64,000 bases of DNA from Apilactobacillus apisilvae (GTDB lineage: Bacteria > Bacillota > Bacilli > Lactobacillales > Lactobacillaceae): assembly GCF_023380225.1 (NCBI RefSeq), contig NZ_CP093362.1:806001-870000 (forward strand). The letters run 5' to 3'. The notes under the pieces were generated by a model. It ran no database searches. It was not told where the DNA came from and saw nothing but the letters and a program-made list of their open reading frames with translations. This document shows, in pieces, positions 37,097 to 46,034 of the stretch. Position 1 is the first letter of the stretch. Each line of letters begins with the position of its first letter. The position numbers and the translations under genes are program-made.

Positions 37097-37133
37097 ATAA
37101 AAATAACTCGTAGCGAATAATGCTACGAGTTAT
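37097..37133 (-). terminator. Terminator after the nitroreductase
   Basis: Perfect 12-bp stem ATAACTCGTAGC / GCTACGAGTTAT (37103-37114 with 37122-37133), with minus-strand T-rich sequence at 37097-37102. Confidence 0.85.
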
Positions 37134-37141
37134 AAATAATA

Positions 37142-37798
37142 TTATTTAATTACTTTATAAATTTCATCCATTGGTTGACGTTTCTTTGGTGTAATTTCTT
37201 GATCACGGTAACCAAAACTAACCATGACAGAAACACCCCATTCTTTTAAATCAACCGCGTTATATTTTTCTAATGTTTTTTCAACATTTTCGCGATTGAA
37301 CCCTTCAATTGGACAACTATCAATATCAAGATAAGCAGCTGCATCCATCATATTAGCTAATGGAATATAAGTTTGTTTTGATGCCCAATCGAATAATGTA
37401 CGTTCATCATTTAGCTTAAAGTCATTCTTTTGAAAGTCCTGTAATTTAGCAACAAATGCAGAGTTAGGATCAAATGAATGATTTTGGACATCTTCACTAA
37501 TGTGTTGAACATGTTTAGAAGTTGGAGTTAAATTCTTTTTAGCTAAAATAATAACAAATTTATCAGCACCATCTAAACTCCTTTGTGCTCCCCATGCTTC
37601 GTTATAAAGATCCTTTTTCAAATCATCATTTTCAATTAATAAAAACTTCCAAGGTGAAAGGCCCATTGAACTTGGTGACAAACGAGCTACTTCCATAATA
37701 GTTTGCCAATCTTTATCTGAAATCTTTTTATCAGGATTATATTTCTTAGTAGCATATCTTCTATTTGCGACGTTAATTAATTCTTCATTCTTATCCAT
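37142..37798 (-). CDS. Nitroreductase family protein (NfsB-like)
   Basis: 218 residues, FMN-binding nitroreductase fold. Visible features are NRRYATKKYNPDKKIS (FMN phosphate contacts), LSPSSMGLSPWKFLLIEN near residue 40 and the C-terminal VSFGYRDQEITPKKRQP. Reduces nitro compounds, quinones or flavins with NAD(P)H; natural substrate unknown. Divergent from pgcA across 160 bases. Confidence 0.9.
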   Translation of the reverse strand: MDKNEELINVANRRYATKKYNPDKKISDKDWQTIMEVARLSPSSMGLSPWKFLLIENDDLKKDLYNEAWGAQRSLDGADKFVIILAKKNLTPTSKHVQHISEDVQNHSFDPNSAFVAKLQDFQKNDFKLNDERTLFDWASKQTYIPLANMMDAAAYLDIDSCPIEGFNRENVEKTLEKYNAVDLKEWGVSVMVSFGYRDQEITPKKRQPMDEIYKVIK

Positions 37799-37888
37799 GA
37801 ATTAAATGCACCCTTCTTTTAATTACTATTTGTAAGTAGAATAGCATCTAAAAAATAAAAGCGCAAAAAATATGCTTTTAATTATAAA

Positions 37889-37917
37889 TTGACTAAAATA
37901 ACGGCATTAACTATACT
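37889..37917 (+). promoter_or_regulatory. pgcA promoter
   Basis: -35 TTGACT (37889-37894), 17-base spacer, -10 TATACT (37912-37917), 40 bases before the pgcA ATG. Confidence 0.65.
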
Positions 37918-37957
37918 AATTTTAGTAACACAATTCAGTTCATTGGAGACTTCTGAT

Positions 37958-39694
37958 ATGAATTATAAAAAAGATTATGAAAACTGGTCAGCACAAAAAG
38001 ATTTAGCTGAATCAGTACAATTAGATTTAAAAAATATGAAAGATAATAATGAAGAAATTGAAGATGCATTTGGTACCCAAATGTCATTTGGAACTGCTGG
38101 TATGCGTGGATTAATGGGTGCTGGTATGAATCGGATGAATATTTATACGGTTAGACAAGCCACTGAAGGATTAGCATCATATATGGATACTTTAGATGAT
38201 AAAGTAAAACAACGTGGTGTTGCCATCAGTTTTGATTCCAGATACCATTCTAAAGAATTCGCTTATGAAACCGCTCGTGTATTAGGTGCACATGACATCA
38301 AAGCCTTTGTTTTTGATGATATTCGTCCTACACCGGAACTTTCATTCACTATTCGTCATCTTAATACCTTTGCTGGGGTAATGATTACTGCTAGTCATAA
38401 TCCTATGCAATATAATGGGTATAAAATTTATGGTGAAGATGGTGGACAAATGCCACCTAAAGCTTCTGATATGATCACCGATTACGTTAGAAAAACTACT
38501 GATGTCTTTTCAATTAAAGTTGCTAACATTCGTGATTTAAGAAAAACACATATGGTAACTGTAATTGGTGAAGACGTCGATGAAGCCTACTTAGAAAATG
38601 CTCACAGTGTAAATGTTAATCATGAATTAATTAAAGAAGTTGGCAAAAATTTAAAATTCGTTTATACCCCACTTCATGGAACTGGAAAAGTATTATGCCG
38701 TCGTGCTTTAGAAAATGCTGGATTTAAAAACTATTCAATTGTTCCTGAACAAACAATTGCCGATCCAGAATTTCCAACCGTTGATTTTCCAAATCCAGAA
38801 TTTCCAGAAGCTTTTAATCTATCAATTAAGTTAGGGCAAAAAATTGGAGCCGATGTTTTAATTGCTACTGATCCTGATGCTGACCGCCTTGGCGCTGCTG
38901 TTAGACAACCAGACAACTCATATAAATTGATGACTGGTAATCAGATTGCATCAGTCCTACTAGACTACATTTTAAAAGCTAAAAAAGACAATAATGAGTT
39001 ACCAAAAAATGGAACTGTTGTTAAATCAATTGTTTCAACTGAGTTGGCAACTAAAATTGCTGCCAATTACAACATTGAAATGAAGAATGTTTTAACTGGT
39101 TTTAAATTTATCGCAGAACAAATTCATAACTTTGAACAAAATAAGGATCACACTTTTCTATTTGGATTTGAAGAAAGTTTTGGTTATTTAATTAAACCAT
39201 TTGTTCGTGATAAAGATGCCATTCAATCAACTATGCTATTAGCCGAAGTAGCTGCTTACTACAAAAAGCAAGGTAAAACTTTATATGATGGTCTTCAATT
39301 AATGTATCAAAAATACGGATACTTCGAAGAAAAGACAATTTCGAAAATGTTTGAAGGCATTGATGGAAAAGAAAAAATGGCTAACATTATGAATGAATTA
39401 AGAGATAATCCAATGAATTCATTTAATGATGAAAAAGTCACTGCATTGGAAGATTTTGATACTTCTATTCAAACTAATCAAGATGGTTCAACCAAGAAAA
39501 TCGATTTACCTAAATCAAATGTTTTAAAATATTGGCTTGAAGATGGTACTTGGATTGCTATTCGTCCTTCAGGTACTGAACCAAAAGTGAAATTTTACAT
39601 TGGTACTGAAGATAGTACTCAAGATGAAGCTAACCAACGTCTAGATTCATATGTTAATGCTGTTAATAAATTAATCAATAAATTAACAAAATAA
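37958..39694 (+). CDS. pgcA: Phosphoglucomutase/phosphomannomutase (alpha-PGM)
   Basis: 578 residues from the ATG at 37958, preceded by GGAG; a longer frame from 37889 overlaps the promoter and is rejected. Phosphoserine loop ITASHNPMQYNGYK (Ser146), metal-binding DPDADRLG, sugar loop GFEESFG and phosphate-binding RPSGTEPK appear in the standard order. Converts glucose 6-phosphate and glucose 1-phosphate, supplying UDP-glucose for the wall and the galE reaction. Confidence 0.95.
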   Translation: MNYKKDYENWSAQKDLAESVQLDLKNMKDNNEEIEDAFGTQMSFGTAGMRGLMGAGMNRMNIYTVRQATEGLASYMDTLDDKVKQRGVAISFDSRYHSKEFAYETARVLGAHDIKAFVFDDIRPTPELSFTIRHLNTFAGVMITASHNPMQYNGYKIYGEDGGQMPPKASDMITDYVRKTTDVFSIKVANIRDLRKTHMVTVIGEDVDEAYLENAHSVNVNHELIKEVGKNLKFVYTPLHGTGKVLCRRALENAGFKNYSIVPEQTIADPEFPTVDFPNPEFPEAFNLSIKLGQKIGADVLIATDPDADRLGAAVRQPDNSYKLMTGNQIASVLLDYILKAKKDNNELPKNGTVVKSIVSTELATKIAANYNIEMKNVLTGFKFIAEQIHNFEQNKDHTFLFGFEESFGYLIKPFVRDKDAIQSTMLLAEVAAYYKKQGKTLYDGLQLMYQKYGYFEEKTISKMFEGIDGKEKMANIMNELRDNPMNSFNDEKVTALEDFDTSIQTNQDGSTKKIDLPKSNVLKYWLEDGTWIAIRPSGTEPKVKFYIGTEDSTQDEANQRLDSYVNAVNKLINKLTK

Positions 39695-39705
39695 TAAATT
39701 ATAAT

Positions 39706-39736
39706 TGGTAGTCTAAAATTTTGGACTACTTTTTTA
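39706..39736 (+). terminator. Terminator after pgcA
   Basis: Stem GTAGTC / GACTAC (39708-39713 with 39724-39729), then seven T. It lies just upstream of the MTHFR-like gene's RBS. Confidence 0.7.
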
Positions 39737-39759
39737 TTTTCAAAAAAGGAATTAAAATA

Positions 39760-40554
39760 ATGAATAAGCAAACATTATCATTAGAAATCGCCCCAGATTT
39801 ATCACAGTTAACATTAATGCATGATTATCTTAAAAAATGGCAACCAGATTTTGTTTCAATCAGTAGTTTAAGCCGCTTTTCATTTGATAATATTATTACA
39901 TGCGCTAATTATGTTCAAAATACATTAAATATACCTGTGGTACTTCATATGACTGGATTAAGTCACAGTCAAACTGATATCAATAAACTACTGACAGTAG
40001 CTGCAAAAAAGAATATTAGTGGATTATTATTATTACAAGGAAACCACTACAAAAATATTAATATCCAAAATGATTTTAAACATGCTAGCGATTTAATCAA
40101 ATATGTCAAAGAAAAGACCAATAAATTCAAAATTTTGGGGGCTTGTTATCCTGAGGTACATCCTGAAGCCAAATCTTTAGGGGATGATGTTAAACATTTA
40201 AAACTAAAGGCAGAAGCTGGATGCCAACGTTTCATCAGCCAAATGTTTTTTGATAATACCCATTATGATACTTTCATAGATGAAGTGCATAAACAGTCTA
40301 TTAATCAGCCAATCTTAGCGGGTATTATGCCACTAACTAATATGGTAATGGTCAATTGGCTTAAAAGTAACAATATTGTGATGCCTAATTTTGTAGAAAA
40401 TACAAATGATATCTGCCAAGATGGTATTAATTTTGCGGTTAAACAAATTAATGAATTATATACAAAGAAAGTCTCAGGTATTCATTTATATACAATGAAT
40501 AATTGGTCAACAACTAACCAAATCATAAAAAAGATAAGGAAAAGTGAATTATAA
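39760..40554 (+). CDS. Divergent methylenetetrahydrofolate reductase-like protein
   Basis: 264 residues from the ATG at 39760 after AAAGGA. The MTHFR (beta/alpha)8 pattern is readable: Glu9 in LSLEIAPD, VVLHMTGLSHSQ, LGACYPEVHPEA (normally GVAGYPEGHPE), FISQMFFDN (normally QFFFD), LAGIMPLTNM and SGIHLYTMNN. The loop usually LRGD, whose Asp contacts FAD, is LQGNH here (Asn95). Function as a true MTHFR is therefore uncertain. No methionine synthase is nearby; its stop overlaps the next gene's start. Confidence 0.75.
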   Translation: MNKQTLSLEIAPDLSQLTLMHDYLKKWQPDFVSISSLSRFSFDNIITCANYVQNTLNIPVVLHMTGLSHSQTDINKLLTVAAKKNISGLLLLQGNHYKNINIQNDFKHASDLIKYVKEKTNKFKILGACYPEVHPEAKSLGDDVKHLKLKAEAGCQRFISQMFFDNTHYDTFIDEVHKQSINQPILAGIMPLTNMVMVNWLKSNNIVMPNFVENTNDICQDGINFAVKQINELYTKKVSGIHLYTMNNWSTTNQIIKKIRKSEL

Positions 40555-41762
40555 TGAATAAAATTAATGCGGCTAACGAAAAGTTATCGCCTAACCACAA
40601 TTTAACCGAAGAACAAACAAAACTAATTAATAAAATAGAAAATTTTACGAAAAATCATATTAATGATCAAAATCACGCTATCTTCACGATTTATGGTGAT
40701 GCTGGAACAGGAAAATCCGTTATTTTAAGCAAGTTATTTTATGATCTACAACAAATGGCTAAAGATAAAAATAGTCAGCTGTACAAAACTGACAATCATT
40801 TCTTAGTTAACCATCCCGAAATATTAAAAGTCTATAAAAATATGGCTGGTGATGAAAAAAACGTATTAAAAAAGAATTTCAACCGCCCTACTTCATTTAT
40901 TAATCAATTAGATAAAGCAAAAAAGTCTGTAGATATTACAGTTATCGATGAAGCCCACTTACTACTCTCAAGAGGTGATCATTACAATAACTTTTATCAA
41001 GATAACCAATTGGAAGAAGTAATTAAACGTTCCAAAATCACAATAATTGTTTTTGATCACCGCCAGGTATTAAGAACTAAATCTTTCTGGAATTTAAATA
41101 GATTACATAAAATCATTGACCAATATCCTAATGATGAATATCACTTAAGCCATCAATTTAGAATGACTGCTAGTGATGAATTAGTTCAGTGGATTAATAA
41201 TTTTACCGATGGCCAATTAACTAAAATCCCTAAAAATGCTAATAACAATTATGACTTTCGCATTTTTGATAATGCAGAAAAAATGCGAAAAGCAATTGTA
41301 CAAAAAAATAACGAAACTGGTTTATCAAGAATTGTTTCAACATCTGGTTATCCTTCAACGCTTGATGGTGGCAAACATTATGTATTAGAACCTGATTTTA
41401 AAATGCCATGGGATCAATATAATTATACGCAAACACCATGGGCAGAAATTCCAGGAACAATTAATGAAGTCGGTTCAATGTTTACTTGCCAAGGCTTTGA
41501 TTTAAATTATGTTGGAGTTATTCTAGGCCCTCCCATTTATTTAGATGGAAAATCAATTAAAGTAGACCTTAATAACTTCACTGACGTAGAATCACTAAAA
41601 AAGCGTAAAGATATAACTGACGTAAAAGAGTTTAATGAAATAAAAGCACAATTAGTGTTAAATTCCGTTAATGTTTTAATGAAACGCGGTGTAAAGGGAC
41701 TGTACATTTTTGCTCATGATGAAGAATTGAGGAAGGCATTGTTAAAACTAGCACAAAAATAA
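40554..41762 (+). CDS. DUF2075 P-loop NTPase (Schlafen group-3/helicase-like)
   Basis: 402 residues. Walker A GDAGTGKS at 48-55, Walker B TVIDEAHLL at 129-137, a superfamily-I-like HQFRM motif (about 200) and the terminal signature NVLMKRGVKGLYIFAHDEEL (the 'LTRG..GlyIY..D' motif of DUF2075) are all present. Such proteins are annotated as DNA/RNA helicases; their role is not well defined. Its ATG overlaps the MTHFR-like stop by one base (TAATG), so the two are translationally coupled. Confidence 0.85.
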   Translation: MNKINAANEKLSPNHNLTEEQTKLINKIENFTKNHINDQNHAIFTIYGDAGTGKSVILSKLFYDLQQMAKDKNSQLYKTDNHFLVNHPEILKVYKNMAGDEKNVLKKNFNRPTSFINQLDKAKKSVDITVIDEAHLLLSRGDHYNNFYQDNQLEEVIKRSKITIIVFDHRQVLRTKSFWNLNRLHKIIDQYPNDEYHLSHQFRMTASDELVQWINNFTDGQLTKIPKNANNNYDFRIFDNAEKMRKAIVQKNNETGLSRIVSTSGYPSTLDGGKHYVLEPDFKMPWDQYNYTQTPWAEIPGTINEVGSMFTCQGFDLNYVGVILGPPIYLDGKSIKVDLNNFTDVESLKKRKDITDVKEFNEIKAQLVLNSVNVLMKRGVKGLYIFAHDEELRKALLKLAQK

Positions 41763-41783
41763 AAAAAGCATAAAATCTGCTCT

Positions 41784-41951
41784 TTAAACTCGATTAACAT
41801 GTAGTGCAACCATCGATAGTATCGCAATTAACAAAATAACAATGATTACTAAAACATAAGTTTTCTTAGTTAATCTATACCTAAATTTTTTAAGTAAAAA
41901 CATTAATACTAATAAAACTAGTAGAATAATAACGGTAATTATAGTGAGCAT
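41784..41951 (-). CDS. 55-residue two-helix membrane protein
   Basis: MLTIITVIILLVLLVLMF... two hydrophobic helices (about 3-20 and 32-51) joined by the basic loop KKFRYRLTKK, ending HVNRV. AAGGAG lies 7 bases before the ATG. No family is recognised. The length, RBS and two clean helices support a real gene; the topology would put the basic loop inside. Confidence 0.6.
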   Translation of the reverse strand: MLTIITVIILLVLLVLMFLLKKFRYRLTKKTYVLVIIVILLIAILSMVALHVNRV

Positions 41952-42020
41952 CTAAACACTCCTTGCTTAAAATAATGCAAAAATGTTACTTATAAACTAA
42001 AAATACAATATTGAAAAATC

Positions 42021-42052
42021 ATAGAATAATAATTTATGTATTATTATTCTAT
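42021..42052. repeat. Strong isolated hairpin
   Basis: A perfect 13-bp inverted repeat ATAGAATAATAAT / ATTATTATTCTAT with a 6-base loop. It is not followed by a clean T run on either strand, so it is not an obvious terminator. It lies in a 350-base stretch (41952-42305) with no protein gene. Confidence 0.5.
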
Positions 42053-42154
42053 CAAAATATTATTTATAGAAGTAATGTTACGAATAAAAAAAATAATATG
42101 ATTTCGAATATAAATTAAAAGATAGAAAACATATGTACAAATAACCCTTTAAGG

Positions 42155-42188
42155 AATGATTTCGATATTCAATCGAAGTCATTTTTTT
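42155..42188 (+). terminator. Plus-strand terminator with no gene in front of it
   Basis: Perfect 12-bp stem (42155-42166 with 42172-42183, one G-U pair; core TGATTTCGAT) followed by seven T. The nearest plus-strand gene ends 390 bases upstream, so it may end a small RNA transcribed from within 41.9-42.15 kb, or a long DUF2075 3' UTR. No certain promoter seen. Confidence 0.7.
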
Positions 42189-42233
42189 AATGGAATTCTT
42201 TAATTGTTAAATATTTTCAAATAACATTATAAC

Positions 42234-42290
42234 AAAAAAGCGCCTTACAAAAATTAGTTTTAATATCTAACTTTTGTAAAGCGTCTAAAA
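42234..42290 (-). terminator. Terminator of the C39-like gene
   Basis: Long, slightly imperfect stem AGCGCCTTACAAAAATTAG with CTAACTTTTGTAAAGCGTC, and a minus-strand T run (plus A run 42233-42238). Confidence 0.8.
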
Positions 42291-42305
42291 AAATATTTTT
42301 ATAAG

Positions 42306-43307
42306 TTATTTAACCAAAGCAGCCATACGACCTTCTTGATTATATAATTTCATAAATTGACTGGTAGATACCCAAAAGACTGGTTTATTAGTGGTCTTAT
42401 AAGTTTCTTTCCAAGATGATGGATCTGCCATCTTAAAGTATCCACGTTTGTAGCCAATTACTACCAAAGTGTGACCTGTAGCTTCACGCATACGATAGCC
42501 AGTAGCTGCTATTACCGGATTACCCTTTTGCACTTCATTAATAATTTTTATTTTAGAAGCACCAGTAATGTTATAAACTCCACTGTAAAATTCACGACCA
42601 AATTTAGCAAGTGCCTTAGGATAAATTGTCCAATTTTGGCTAGTATGATTTACAGCATATGGATTACCAACAAATCCTTCATTTTGATTATTGCTAGATC
42701 TTGGCATCTTTTTAAGAAATCCATTTAAATCAGTATTTTCACCAACACCCTTAGTTGATAAAGCCATTTTTAGTGCTGTAGCTTCACAACCATTTGGTGC
42801 ATCAAATGGGAAATGTTGACTAGTATATGTAAATGGAATTTCATATACGCTAGTGGATGATACATAATCAGCATTTATCCAGCCCTGGTCTTGTCCACGA
42901 TAGCTTATTTGATAATAGGTTCTTTGAGGCGCCTTAGCAACCTTAGTAATTTGAACTAATTCACCATTCAAATTTAATTTTTGTTTGATTTTGGTACCAC
43001 GATTATATGGTCCAACAAAAGATTTAATATTACTAGTATTAACTTTCATTGCATTATAACTAGCACCTGAAGAATAAGTAAATTTAACATAGTCTACAAA
43101 CTTATTTTGTTCAGAATTTTGTTTGTCCGTTGATTGTTGTTCTTGGTCTTTTTGTTTATCAGCATCACTACTATTTTCATTATTAGAAGACTGAGAAGTA
43201 GAAACATCACTACTACTGTCAGCATTTGCAACTACTGATTGTCCACTAATGACACCTGCAGTAGCCAAAAATATTACCAACGCAGATGATGATAATAATT
43301 TTTTCAT
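42306..43307 (-). CDS. Secreted SH3-like/C39-family peptidase-like protein
   Basis: 333 residues. Signal peptide (about 1-30, ending VVANAD), a Ser/Asn/Gln/Lys linker (31-68), an SH3-like region (about 75-152, VGPYNRGTKIKQ...QGWINADYV) and a Peptidase_C39_2 domain from 155. The papain-like triad is readable as Cys174 (NGCEAT), His279 (TGHTLVV) and Asp295 (ADPSSW). Probably exported to the cell surface, where the SH3-like part may bind the wall; substrate unknown. Monocistronic. Confidence 0.85.
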   Translation of the reverse strand: MKKLLSSSALVIFLATAGVISGQSVVANADSSSDVSTSQSSNNENSSDADKQKDQEQQSTDKQNSEQNKFVDYVKFTYSSGASYNAMKVNTSNIKSFVGPYNRGTKIKQKLNLNGELVQITKVAKAPQRTYYQISYRGQDQGWINADYVSSTSVYEIPFTYTSQHFPFDAPNGCEATALKMALSTKGVGENTDLNGFLKKMPRSSNNQNEGFVGNPYAVNHTSQNWTIYPKALAKFGREFYSGVYNITGASKIKIINEVQKGNPVIAATGYRMREATGHTLVVIGYKRGYFKMADPSSWKETYKTTNKPVFWVSTSQFMKLYNQEGRMAALVK

Positions 43308-43425
43308 TTAATTCAACTCCATCCATTAATGTACTACTTATAATATAATACAAAGTTATGCATAATAATAATAATAAACACTGATGTAAAAAAATTTTAA
43401 TATTGTAGTAACATTATTTAAACAA

Positions 43426-43460
43426 TAAAAAAGACACAGTAAAATAATATTACTGTGTCT
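43426..43460 (-). terminator. Terminator of the ABC-F gene
   Basis: Perfect 11-bp stem AGACACAGTAA / TTACTGTGTCT (43432-43442 with 43450-43460) and a minus-strand T run at 43427-43432. Confidence 0.87.
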
Positions 43461-43467
43461 AATATTT

Positions 43468-45093
43468 TTATTTATATAATTCTTCCACTTGTTTTTGAAT
43501 ATCATCATTTTCCATGAAATCATTATAAGTTGTATCTGCTCTTTGAAGCATTCCTTTATCAGAAACTTCAATAATATGATCAGCAATGGTTTGAATAAAT
43601 TCACGGTCATGAGAAGTGAATACAATTGAACCATCAAATGGAATTAAACTTTCATTTAATGCAGTAATTGATTCCATATCCAAATGATTGGTTGGATCAT
43701 CCATAATTAAAACATTACCCTTTTGTAGCATCATTTTTGAAAGCATGCAACGAACTTTTTCCCCACCAGATAATACTTTAATTTGCTTACTAATGTTATC
43801 ACCTGAGAAAAGCATGCGTCCTAAGAAGCTGCGTAAAAATGGATCATCACTTTCTTCTTTTGAAGCGAATTGTCTTAACCAATCAATGATAGTTAATGAA
43901 TCATCTTCGAAATCAGAATTGATGTTCTTAGGCATGTATGAGCGACGAGTGGTTTGTCCCCAAATAACTTCTCCTGTATCTGGTTCCATCTTACCAGCAA
44001 TAATTTGCATTAAGGTAGTAGTTGCTAAATCATTACGACTAGTTATTGCAGTCTTTTCATCAGGACGAAGCGTAAAAGTAATATTATCTAAAATTTTCTT
44101 ACCATCAATTGTTTTAGAAACATTTTTAACACTTAATAAATCATTTCCTAAATCACGTTCTTTTTGGAACTTAATAAATGGATATTTACGTGAAGATGGT
44201 TTGATATCATCTAAAGTAATTTTATCTAATTGTTTTTTACGTGAAGTAGCTTGCTTAGATTTAGAAGCATTAGCCGAGAAACGAGCAATAAATTCTTTTA
44301 GTTCTTTAATTTGATCTTCTTTTTTAGCATTATTATTTTGTTGCATTTGGGCAGCTAGTTGACTAGATTTTAACCAAAAATCATAGTTACCAACATATAA
44401 CTGAATTTTTTGATAATCAACATCACACATCATTGTACATACTTGATTTAGGAAGTATCTATCATGAGATACAACAATTGCAATATTTTCATAATCAGCC
44501 AAGAAATCTTGTAACCATTCAATAGTATGATTATCTAACCCATTGGTTGGTTCATCAAGTAGTAAAATATCAGGATTACCAAATAAAGCTTGTGCAAGTA
44601 ACACTTTAACTTTTTGGCCTTCTGTTAATTCACTCATCTTTTGTGTATGCAATTCTTCAGGAATACCAACACTTTGCAATAATTGTGATGCATCAGAATC
44701 AGCATTCCAACCATCCATTTCTGCAAATTCACCTTCTAATTCTGCGGCTTTAACACCATCCTCATCAGAAAAATCAGGTTTTGCATACAAAGCATCTTTT
44801 TCTTTCATAATCTTATATAACTTTTCATATCCTTGAATGACAGTATCTAATACTTCATAATCTTCAAAGCCATAATGGTCTTGACTTAAACTTGATAATC
44901 GTTCGTTTGCACCGATTGAGATATTACCACTAGTGGGCTCAATTTTACCTTCTAGCATTTTTAAAAAGGTTGACTTACCGGCACCGTTGGCCCCAATAAC
45001 CCCATAACAGTTACCAGGCGTGAACTTAAGATTTACATTTTCATATAATTTTTTTCCTGAGAAATGTAATCCCATATTTGATACAGTTATCAT
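43468..45093 (-). CDS. ABC-F family ATPase (YkpA/YbiT-like), second site degenerate
   Basis: 541 residues, two ABC domains, no membrane segment. Domain 1 is intact (Walker A GANGAGKST at 34-42; LTEGQKVKVLLAQAL; ILLLDEPTNGLD). In domain 2 the Walker A is TSRNDLATTT, lacking GxxGxGK, while LSGGEKVRCMLSKMM is present and Walker B reads LIMDDPTNHLD with Asp for the catalytic Glu. An Arg/Lys linker (about 240-290) is the ABC-F arm. Such proteins act on ribosomes; antibiotic protection is not indicated. Similar domain-2 changes may be usual in the YkpA branch. Confidence 0.87.
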   Translation of the reverse strand: MITVSNMGLHFSGKKLYENVNLKFTPGNCYGVIGANGAGKSTFLKMLEGKIEPTSGNISIGANERLSSLSQDHYGFEDYEVLDTVIQGYEKLYKIMKEKDALYAKPDFSDEDGVKAAELEGEFAEMDGWNADSDASQLLQSVGIPEELHTQKMSELTEGQKVKVLLAQALFGNPDILLLDEPTNGLDNHTIEWLQDFLADYENIAIVVSHDRYFLNQVCTMMCDVDYQKIQLYVGNYDFWLKSSQLAAQMQQNNNAKKEDQIKELKEFIARFSANASKSKQATSRKKQLDKITLDDIKPSSRKYPFIKFQKERDLGNDLLSVKNVSKTIDGKKILDNITFTLRPDEKTAITSRNDLATTTLMQIIAGKMEPDTGEVIWGQTTRRSYMPKNINSDFEDDSLTIIDWLRQFASKEESDDPFLRSFLGRMLFSGDNISKQIKVLSGGEKVRCMLSKMMLQKGNVLIMDDPTNHLDMESITALNESLIPFDGSIVFTSHDREFIQTIADHIIEVSDKGMLQRADTTYNDFMENDDIQKQVEELYK

Positions 45094-45118
45094 TTCATAC
45101 CTCCATCTAATTAAATAA

Positions 45119-45159
45119 TAAAAAACGTCCTCAGTTCTAAATATAGAATCAAGGACGTT
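45119..45159 (-). terminator. Terminator of the NAD(P)-binding protein gene
   Basis: Stem AACGTCCT / AGGACGTT (45124-45131 with 45152-45159) with inner pairs TTCTA/TAGAA, and a minus-strand T run at 45119-45125. Confidence 0.8.
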
Positions 45160-45229
45160 AATATTTTATTGATTCAATTTATAACTCTGATAACCTTATC
45201 ACATGCTAATAAACAACACAAGTTTATTA

Positions 45230-45880
45230 TTATAGGACATCTGAGATGTTCTTGTCACCAGTAGTAAATTCGTAAACCTTATTAATAGTATCGTCATCAT
45301 CTAAGGTTTCAACAACAGCGTTAGCAACGTCAGCTCTTGGAATATTCATAGTTGCATTATCTTCACTAGTTAGAACAATCTTACCAGTTTCTGGATTATC
45401 AGTTAAAGCAGTTGGACGCAAGATAGTGTATTCTAGTCCACTATCCTTTAAGTATGCATCAGCATAATGTTTAGCAACATAATAACCTGGTAGTCCTGAG
45501 TTAGGCCAGAATGAACGATCATCAGCACCCACTGCACTAACCATTACATAACGTTTAATATCAGCCTCTTTAGCAGCAATCATTGTTTTAATTGCACCAT
45601 CAAGATCAATACTCAAAGTCATGTCATCACCAGTTGATCCACCAGAACCAGCAGAAAATACAATTGAATCAACATCACTTTGTGCAAATGCTTTTGCCAT
45701 ATCTTCAGGGGTTGATGTTAAATCAAATAAAGTTGGTTCAACATTCTTCATATCTTTATATTCATCAAATTGGTTCTCACTTCTTACACCAGCTAAAACA
45801 GTGTGTCCTTGGTTGCCCAATTTTTCTACCATTTGTTTACCAACGTGACCATGAGCTCCTACAACAAATACTTTTTTCAT
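45230..45880 (-). CDS. NAD(P)-binding atypical SDR (YwnB/NmrA-like)
   Basis: 216 residues. Cofactor loop VVGAHGHVGKQMV at 6-18, VFSAGSGGS and the loop YVMVSAVGADDR, with YYVAKHYADAYL holding a Tyr-x3-Lys pair and LEYTILRPTALTD. These match the atypical short-chain dehydrogenase group annotated as NAD(P)-binding or flavin-reductase-like proteins. Likely a redox-stress or metabolite-repair enzyme; reaction unknown. AAAGGA lies before the ATG. Confidence 0.87.
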   Translation of the reverse strand: MKKVFVVGAHGHVGKQMVEKLGNQGHTVLAGVRSENQFDEYKDMKNVEPTLFDLTSTPEDMAKAFAQSDVDSIVFSAGSGGSTGDDMTLSIDLDGAIKTMIAAKEADIKRYVMVSAVGADDRSFWPNSGLPGYYVAKHYADAYLKDSGLEYTILRPTALTDNPETGKIVLTSEDNATMNIPRADVANAVVETLDDDDTINKVYEFTTGDKNISDVL

Positions 45881-45961
45881 AATTTAACATCCTTTCTTAA
45901 AGTAAGTAATAAAATATTACCAGCTTTTTTATCAAATTTAAAATACTTTGTTTATAAGATA

Positions 45962-45999
45962 ATAAAAACGTCCCCCATAAATTTAAGAGACGTTTTTAT
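45962..45999 (-). terminator. Terminator of the HesB-like gene
   Basis: Perfect 11-bp stem ATAAAAACGTC / GACGTTTTTAT (45962-45972 with 45989-45999), A/T-rich on both sides. Confidence 0.8.
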
Positions 46000-46034
46000 C
46001 AAATTGTTTTTTCGTTTAATTAAGTCGAGTATTT

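Noticed and set aside
43688..44314. 208-aa plus-strand ORF
   Set aside because: Antisense shadow of the ABC-F gene; low-complexity reading, no RBS, no family.
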